Source: DASVBJ01 sp036375895 (GTDB taxonomy: Bacteria; Actinomycetota; Actinomycetes; JACCUZ01). From it: a stretch of 5,340 nucleotides of DNA. Of the stretch, positions 1 through 5,340 are shown one piece after another. The notes beneath the pieces are model-generated. The model was not told where the DNA came from. It did not search any database and saw nothing but the letters and a program-made list of their open reading frames with translations. The translations under genes and the position numbers were made by a program. Position 1 is the first letter of the stretch; each line of letters begins with the position of its first letter. The DNA is taken from contig DASVBJ010000312.1 in assembly GCA_036375895.1 (NCBI GenBank), positions 1 through 5,340 of the forward strand. The letters are read 5' to 3'.

Positions 1-1
1 C

Positions 2-484
2 AAGTCCTCGCTCTGGCCGGCGACGTTCGGGCTGGCCTGCTGTGCGATCGAAATGATGGCCGCCGGCGGCCCCAAGCACGACCTGGCCCGGTTCGGCATG
101 GAGGTGTTCCGCGCCTCGCCACGGCAGGCCGACCTGATGATCGTCGCCGGCCGGGTGAGCCAGAAGATGGCCCCGGTGCTGCGCCAGGTCTACGACCAGA
201 TGGCCGAGCCGAAGTGGGTGCTCTCGATGGGCGTCTGCGCCAGCTCCGGTGGCATGTTCAACAACTACGCCATCGTCCAGGGCGTCGACCACATCGTCCC
301 CGTCGACATGTACCTGCCCGGCTGCCCGCCGCGGCCGGAGATGCTCATGGACGCGATCATCAAGCTGCACGAGCAGATCGCGAGCGAGCCGCTCGGTGTC
401 AACCGGACGCGGGCGGCCCGCGAGGCCGAGACCGCCGCCCTGCACGCCGCCCCCACTAGCCAGATGAAGGGCCTGCTGCGATGA
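2..484 (+). CDS. nuoB: NADH-quinone oxidoreductase subunit B (cluster N2 subunit), 5'-truncated by window edge
   Basis: This is the C-terminal 160 residues of NuoB, the subunit that holds [4Fe-4S] cluster N2 and passes electrons to quinone at the interface with NuoD. The reading frame is open from base 2, so the start lies upstream; a few dozen N-terminal residues are probably missing. The four N2 ligands are visible: the tandem Cys pair in GLACCAIEM (bases 38-43), Cys in SMGVCASSGG (236-238) and Cys in YLPGCPPRPE (323-325). Their spacings (65 and 29 residues from the second Cys) match those of E. coli NuoB. The in-frame ATG at base 53 is not the start, because it lies after the essential Cys pair. 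The C-terminus is a short Ala-rich tail. The stop overlaps the nuoC start by 4 bases, which suggests translational coupling. Identification is secure; only the 5' end is unknown. Confidence 0.97.
   Translation, partial: KSSLWPATFGLACCAIEMMAAGGPKHDLARFGMEVFRASPRQADLMIVAGRVSQKMAPVLRQVYDQMAEPKWVLSMGVCASSGGMFNNYAIVQGVDHIVPVDMYLPGCPPRPEMLMDAIIKLHEQIASEPLGVNRTRAAREAETAALHAAPTSQMKGLLR
467..471 (+). promoter_or_regulatory. Ribosome binding site of nuoC
   Basis: AAGGG sits 9 bases before the nuoC ATG at 481, inside the last codons of nuoB. It is a modest Shine-Dalgarno match and supports that start together with the ATGA overlap. Confidence 0.6.
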
Positions 485-1185
485 GCGAGCTCGACCGCAG
501 CCTGCCGGAGAACCTTCCGCCGGCTCCCGACGGCCGGGCGGAGACCGTCGACGTCCGCCACGGGATGTTCGGTGCCCACGGCACCGGCGACACCTCCGGC
601 TACGGCGGGCTGGTGCGCCCGGTGCAGCTGCCCGGTGCGACACCCCGTCCGTACGGTGGCTGGTTCGACGAGGCGGCCGACCAGCTGGAGCGGGTGCTCC
701 CGCAGTTCGACGACGCCATCGAGAAGGTCGTGGTCGACCGGGGCGAGCTGACGTTCTTCGTACGCCGTGAGCGGCTGGTCGACGTCATGCAGGCCCTCCG
801 CGACGACCCGGGTCTGCGGTTCGAGATGTGCATGGGTGTCTCGGGGGTGCACTACCCGCACGAGACCGGCCGTGAGCTGCACGCCGTGTACCCCCTGCTG
901 TCCATCACCCACAACCGGCGCGTCCGGGTCGAGGTCACCTGCAGCGACGCCGACCCGCACATCCCGAGCGTGACGTCCGTCTACCCCGGCAACGACTGGC
1001 ACGAGCGCGAGACGTGGGACTTCTTCGGCATCGTGTTCGACGGCCACCCGGGGCTCACCCGCATCGAGATGCCCGACGACTGGCCCGGCCACCCGCAGCG
1101 CAAGGACTACCCGCTGGGCGGCATCCCGGTGGAGTACAAGGGCGCCCAGGTCCCGCCGCCGGACGAGCGGAGGGACTACTCATGA
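481..1185 (+). CDS. nuoC: NADH-quinone oxidoreductase subunit C (30 kDa family)
   Basis: NuoC, 234 residues, is a structural subunit of the peripheral arm that packs against NuoD and NuoB near the quinone site; it binds no cofactor. The 30 kDa subunit signature is at residues 175-195 (ERETWDFFGIVFDGHPGL and following) and leads into DWPGHPQRKDYPLGG at 200-214 and the C-terminal PVEYKGA. Upstream, CMGVSGVHYP (117-126) and LLSITHNRRVRVEV (139-152) belong to the core alpha/beta fold. The first 60 or so residues form a Gly/Pro-rich extension (MFGAHGTGDTSGYGGLV) that I associate with actinobacterial NuoC. In E. coli NuoC and NuoD are fused; here they are separate genes. The ATG at 481 is chosen because it overlaps the nuoB stop and has a ribosome binding site. 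The last codons include AGG and TCA, rare in this genome, imposed by the nuoD ribosome binding site and start codon. Confidence 0.97.
   Translation: MSELDRSLPENLPPAPDGRAETVDVRHGMFGAHGTGDTSGYGGLVRPVQLPGATPRPYGGWFDEAADQLERVLPQFDDAIEKVVVDRGELTFFVRRERLVDVMQALRDDPGLRFEMCMGVSGVHYPHETGRELHAVYPLLSITHNRRVRVEVTCSDADPHIPSVTSVYPGNDWHERETWDFFGIVFDGHPGLTRIEMPDDWPGHPQRKDYPLGGIPVEYKGAQVPPPDERRDYS
1169..1174 (+). promoter_or_regulatory. Ribosome binding site of nuoD
   Basis: GGAGGG lies 7 bases before the ATG at 1182, within nuoC codons 230-231. This strong match fixes the nuoD start at 1182. An open frame continues upstream to an ATG at 1014, but that stretch is an Arg/Pro-rich out-of-frame reading of the conserved nuoC 3' region and is not part of NuoD. 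Confidence 0.8.
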
Positions 1186-2549
1186 GCGACACCACCGACG
1201 AGGTCTACGTCGGCGCGTCCGACTCGGGGCACGACCCGTACGCGACCGAGCGCGAGACCACCGAGGGCACGGTCTACACGGTCAGCGGCCAGGACTGGGA
1301 CACCGTGACGGCCGGGCTGGGCGAGTCGCCGGAGGAGCGCGTCGTCGTCAACATGGGCCCGCAGCACCCGTCGACGCACGGCGTGCTCCGGCTCATCCTC
1401 GAGCTCGACGGCGAGACGGTGACCGAGTGCCGCCTCGGCATCGGCTACCTGCACACTGGCATCGAGAAGAACTGCGAGTACCGCACGTGGACCCAGGGCG
1501 TCACCTTCGTGACGCGCATGGACTACCTGGCGCCGCTGTTCAACGAGACCGCGTACGTGCTCGGCGTCGAGCGGCTGCTCGGCATCGCCGACCAGGTCCC
1601 GGAGCGGGCCACGGTCATCCGGGTGATGCTCATGGAGCTCAACCGGATCTCCTCGCACCTCGTGGCGCTGGCCACCGGGGGCATGGAGCTGGGCGCTCTG
1701 ACCCCGATGACGTTCGGCTTCCGCGAGCGTGAGCTGGTCCTCGACGTGTTCGAGATGATCACCGGCCTGCGCATGAACCACGCGTACATCCGCCCGGGCG
1801 GCGTCTCCCAGGACCTGCCCCCGGGTGCGGTCGACAAGGTGCGCGACCTGCTGAAGCTGATGCCCAAGCGCCTCGCCGACATGGAGCACCTGCTCGTCGG
1901 CAACAAGATCTGGATGGAGCGCACGGTCGGGGTCGGCTACCTCGACCTCACGGGCTGCACCGCGCTCGGCATCACCGGCCCGATCCTGCGGGCCACCGGG
2001 CTGCCGCACGACCTGCGCAAGTCGCAGCCGTACTGCGGCTACGAGACCTACGAGTTCGACGTCCCGACCGAGACCACCTGCGACGCCTACGGCCGCTTCC
2101 TCATCCGCATCGCCGAGATGAAGGAGTCGCTGAAGATCGTCGAGCAGTGCCTCGACCGGCTCAAGCCGGGTCCGGTCATGGTCGCCGACAAGAAGATCGC
2201 CTGGCCCGCGCAGCTGGCCCTGGGTGGCGACGGGCTCGGCAACTCCCTGGACCACATCCGCCACATCATGGGCCAGTCGATGGAGGCCCTCATCCACCAC
2301 TTCAAACTGGTGACCGAGGGCTTCCGGGTGCCGCCCGGCCAGGTCTACACGGCGATCGAGTCGCCCCGCGGCGAGCTCGGCGTGCACCTCGTGAGCGACG
2401 GCGGCACGCGTCCCTACCGCGTGCACTTCCGCGACCCGTCGTTCAACAACCTGCAGGCGGCCCCGGCGATGTCCGAGGGCAGCATGGTCGCCGACGTCAT
2501 CGCGGCCATCGCGTCGATCGACCCGGTGATGGGAGGAGTTGACCGGTGA
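1182..2549 (+). CDS. nuoD: NADH-quinone oxidoreductase subunit D (49 kDa family, quinone-site subunit)
   Basis: NuoD, 455 residues, forms with NuoB the head-group end of the quinone cavity where ubiquinone or, in most actinobacteria, menaquinone is reduced. The core begins near residue 54 with NMGPQHPSTHG; His66 corresponds to the quinone-binding His of Thermus Nqo4 (His38), and Tyr115 in RMDYL to its quinone-binding Tyr87, with identical 49-residue spacing. The 49 kDa signature LHTGIEKNCEYR is at 90-101, followed by GMELGALTPM (167-176), HAYIRPGGVSQDLP (200-213), RDPSFNNLQ (417-425) and the C-terminal GGVDR. The first 53 residues are an acidic, probably flexible extension. Glu169 stands where Asp is found in mitochondrial and Thermus homologues. 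The protein is related to [NiFe]-hydrogenase large subunits but lacks their metal-binding Cys pairs, as expected. It overlaps nuoC and nuoE by 4 bases each. Confidence 0.97.
   Translation: MSDTTDEVYVGASDSGHDPYATERETTEGTVYTVSGQDWDTVTAGLGESPEERVVVNMGPQHPSTHGVLRLILELDGETVTECRLGIGYLHTGIEKNCEYRTWTQGVTFVTRMDYLAPLFNETAYVLGVERLLGIADQVPERATVIRVMLMELNRISSHLVALATGGMELGALTPMTFGFRERELVLDVFEMITGLRMNHAYIRPGGVSQDLPPGAVDKVRDLLKLMPKRLADMEHLLVGNKIWMERTVGVGYLDLTGCTALGITGPILRATGLPHDLRKSQPYCGYETYEFDVPTETTCDAYGRFLIRIAEMKESLKIVEQCLDRLKPGPVMVADKKIAWPAQLALGGDGLGNSLDHIRHIMGQSMEALIHHFKLVTEGFRVPPGQVYTAIESPRGELGVHLVSDGGTRPYRVHFRDPSFNNLQAAPAMSEGSMVADVIAAIASIDPVMGGVDR
2532..2538 (+). promoter_or_regulatory. Ribosome binding site of nuoE
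   Basis: GGAGGAG lies 7 bases before the GTG start at 2546 and is the strongest Shine-Dalgarno match in the window. It is written into nuoD codons 451-453 (GGA GGA GTT), which are unusual codons for this GC-rich gene. It supports the GTG start, which overlaps the nuoD stop in GTGA. Confidence 0.85.
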
Positions 2550-3321
2550 CCTCCTACCCCGACGAGGTCCGTTCCCGGCTGGAGATAGACGCGAAGGAGA
2601 TCATCGCCCGGTACCCGAAGAGCCGCTCGGCACTGCTGCCGCTGCTGCACCTGGTGCAGGCCGAGGACGGCTTCGTCAGCCCGGCGGGCATCGAGTTCTG
2701 CGCCGAGCAGCTCGACCTCACCACGGCCGAGGTGGCCGCGGTCGCGACGTTCTACACGATGTACAAGCGCCGCCCCAACGGTGAGTACAGCGTCGGCGTC
2801 TGCACGAACACGTTGTGCGCGGTCATGGGCGGCGACCAGATCTTCGAGACGCTCAAGGAGCACCTCGGTGTCGGGCACGACGAGACCACCGAGGACGGCA
2901 AGGTCACGCTCGAGCACCTCGAGTGCAACGCGGCCTGCGACTACGCGCCCGTGATGATGGTCAACTGGGAGTTCTTCGACAACCAGACGCCCGAGTCGGC
3001 GACCCGGCTGGTCGACGACCTGCGGGCCGGCCGCGAGGTGCGACCCACCCGGGGCGCGACGCTGTGCACCTTCAAGGAGGTGTCGCGGGTGCTCGCCGGG
3101 TTCTACGACGGCCGCGCCGGCGAGGGACCCTCCGCGGGCCCGGCGACGCTGGCGGGCCTGGAGATCCACCGAGAGCAGACCTCGGCCGGCCGGCGCCGCC
3201 GTCCCGCCGCCGGAGACAGCGACGGCGACGAGCGGCCGAGCAGCGCCCACGACGCGCCCGCGAGCACCGCCGAGTCCGACCCCCACCACCAGACGCCGGC
3301 GACCGAGAAGGACGGGGAGCA

Positions 3322-3325
<4 letters not shown>
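2546..3325 (+). CDS. nuoE: NADH-quinone oxidoreductase subunit E (24 kDa family, [2Fe-2S] N1a)
   Basis: NuoE, 259 residues, is the thioredoxin-like [2Fe-2S] partner of NuoF in the NADH-oxidising module. An N-terminal helical region (residues 1-80, with YPKSRSALLPLLHLVQ and VATFYTMYKRRP) precedes the ferredoxin-like domain. Ligands for cluster N1a are Cys86, Cys91, Cys127 and Cys131, with the same spacings as E. coli NuoE (92, 97, 133, 137). The second pair reads ECNAACDYAP, not the classical C-[hydrophobic]-G-x-C. The core ends near residue 187 (VLAGFYDG); about 70 further residues form a low-complexity tail, so the protein is much longer than the roughly 160-residue E. coli form, as I recall for mycobacterial NuoE too. 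Start: GTG at 2546, overlapping the nuoD stop, with a strong ribosome binding site. Ile14 uses ATA, a rare codon here. Confidence 0.96.
3113..3322 (+). other. Disordered C-terminal extension of NuoE
   Basis: This segment encodes NuoE residues 190-259, after the [2Fe-2S] domain. It is rich in Gly, Ala, Pro, Ser, Asp, Glu and Arg, with an RRRR run near 216-219, an acidic DSDGDE stretch and a His-Pro-Thr-rich end, and it lacks predicted secondary structure by eye except for a short possible helix, ATLAGLEIHREQ (200-211). Codon use is the same as in the core, and the nuoF ribosome binding site sits in its last codons. Its role is unknown; it may be a docking arm for neighbouring peripheral-arm subunits or simply tolerated disorder. 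Confidence 0.75.
3308..3312 (+). promoter_or_regulatory. Ribosome binding site of nuoF
   Basis: AAGGA lies 9 bases before the GTG at 3322. A second purine run, GGGGAG at 3314-3319, is only 2 bases from the start and is too close to be the main site. The start is supported by the GTGA overlap with the nuoE stop and by the usual NuoF N-terminal length. Confidence 0.6.
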
Positions 3326-4670
<1,345 letters not shown>

Positions 4671-4674
<4 letters not shown>

Positions 4675-5340
4675 CCGTCACGAGCAACCCCTCGGCCGCC
4701 GTCGAGAACAGGGAAGACCTCGTCACCCTGACCATCGACGGCTTCGAGATCAGCGTCCCCAAGGGGACGTTGGTGATCCGTGCCGCGGAGCTGCTGGGTA
4801 TCCAGATCCCGCGCTTCTGCGACCACCCCCTGCTCGACCCCGTCGGCGCCTGCCGCCAGTGCCTGGTCGAGATCTCGCCCGGCCCGCCGAAGCCGGCCGC
4901 GTCGTGCACGACGACGGTGGCCGACGGCATGGTGGTGAAGACACAGCTCACCTCGCCGGTGGCGGACAAGGCGCAGCAGGGCGTGATGGAGCTGCTGCTC
5001 ATCAACCACCCGCTCGACTGCCCGGTCTGCGACAAGGGCGGGGAGTGCCCGCTACAGAACCAGGCGATGAGCAACGGCCGCGCGGCCTCGCGGTTCGAGG
5101 ATGTCAAGCGGACCTACCCCAAGCCGATCAACATCTCGAGCCAGGTCCTCCTCGACCGCGAGCGCTGCGTCCTCTGCGCGCGGTGCACGCGGTTCTCCGA
5201 CCAGGTCGCCGGCGACCCGTTCATCGCGCTCGTCGAGCGGGGCGCGCTGCAGCAGGTCGGCATCTACGAGGACCAGCCGTTCGAGTCGTACTTCTCCGGC
5301 AACACGGTCCAGATCTGCCCCGTCGGCGCGCTGACCGGTG
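4671..5340 (+). CDS. nuoG: NADH-quinone oxidoreductase subunit G (75 kDa family), 3'-truncated by window edge
   Basis: The first 223 residues of NuoG are visible; the frame is still open at the window end, where several hundred residues of the molybdopterin-oxidoreductase-like domain should follow. NuoG carries the iron-sulfur wire between NuoF and the N6/N2 clusters. After a short N-terminal extension (about 1-16), the ferredoxin domain has [2Fe-2S] N1b ligands Cys50, Cys61, Cys64 and Cys79. The His-Cys cluster N5 is ligated by His113, Cys117, Cys120 and Cys126 (CPVCDKGGECPLQ). Cluster N4 is ligated by Cys166, Cys169 and Cys172 (RCVLCARCTRF) and Cys216 (QICPVGAL). All twelve ligands are intact. 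Ligands of the extra cluster N7, found in some bacteria, would lie beyond the end, so its presence cannot be judged. Formate dehydrogenase alpha subunits and NAD-linked hydrogenase subunits share this N-terminus, but the nuo context makes NuoG by far the best call. Confidence 0.96.

Noticed and set aside
1014..1181. Upstream in-frame extension of nuoD from an ATG at 1014.
   Set aside because: It covers the conserved 3' end of nuoC out of frame, has Arg/Pro/Gly-rich nonsense composition, and the ATG at 1182 has a strong ribosome binding site and the usual 4-base overlap.
1176..2426. A 416-codon open frame on the minus strand opposite nuoD, and other long minus-strand frames (for example 265-1092, 2414-3289, 3103-3816).
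   Set aside because: High GC at third codon positions removes stop codons from the complementary frames. The translations are repetitive in His, Arg, Val, Ala and Asp, with no recognisable domain, and lie opposite strongly conserved nuo genes.
2585..2587. ATA isoleucine codon at position 14 of nuoE, rare in such a genome.
   Set aside because: A single rare codon is weak evidence of regulation or transfer; surrounding codon use matches the neighbouring genes.
2815..3321. Upstream in-frame extension of nuoF.
   Set aside because: It is an Arg-rich out-of-frame reading of the nuoE core and tail; the GTG at 3322 gives the normal NuoF length and overlaps the nuoE stop.
5101..5334. A 77-codon plus-strand open frame overlapping nuoG.
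   Set aside because: It is a Ser/Arg-rich shadow of nuoG in another frame; the nuoG frame encodes intact N4 cluster ligands over the same bases.

Overview
This window is an interior piece of a respiratory complex I operon (nuo, type I NADH:quinone oxidoreductase) from a high-GC bacterium, almost certainly an actinomycete (Actinomycetota). The clues are a GC content of roughly 70% by eye, third codon positions that are nearly all G or C, GTG starts beside ATG starts, and protein details I associate with actinobacterial Nuo subunits: separate NuoC and NuoD, a NuoE of about 260 residues with a disordered tail, ECNAACDYAP around the NuoE cluster, KDIPLM in NuoF, and GHPQRKDYPLGG followed by PVEYKGA in NuoC. 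Genus cannot be settled from this stretch.

Layout, all on the + strand: nuoB (2-484, 5' end outside the window), nuoC (481-1185), nuoD (1182-2549), nuoE (2546-3325), nuoF (3322-4674) and nuoG (4671-5340, 3' end outside the window). There is no intergenic DNA: all five junctions are 4-base overlaps (ATGA, ATGA, GTGA, GTGA, ATGA), each with a purine-rich ribosome binding site inside the end of the gene before. No promoter, terminator, RNA gene, mobile element or CRISPR array is visible; promoter and terminator must lie outside.

The genes encode the peripheral arm of complex I. NuoF takes hydride from NADH onto FMN and carries [4Fe-4S] N3; NuoE carries [2Fe-2S] N1a; NuoG carries N1b, N5 and N4 (all ligands present in the visible part); NuoB carries the terminal cluster N2; NuoD, packed against NuoB, forms most of the quinone head-group site; NuoC is a structural partner of NuoD. 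By operon convention nuoA should lie just upstream and the membrane-arm genes nuoH-N downstream, but neither is visible.

I do not see a new biological system here; this is a conserved housekeeping locus. The observations most worth a second look are a Glu at the NuoD position that is Asp in mitochondrial and Thermus complex I, the NuoE C-terminal tail, lineage-type changes around cluster N1a and the NuoF nucleotide site, and ribosome binding sites written into the last codons of upstream genes, which seems to dictate rare codons and possibly one residue of NuoD.
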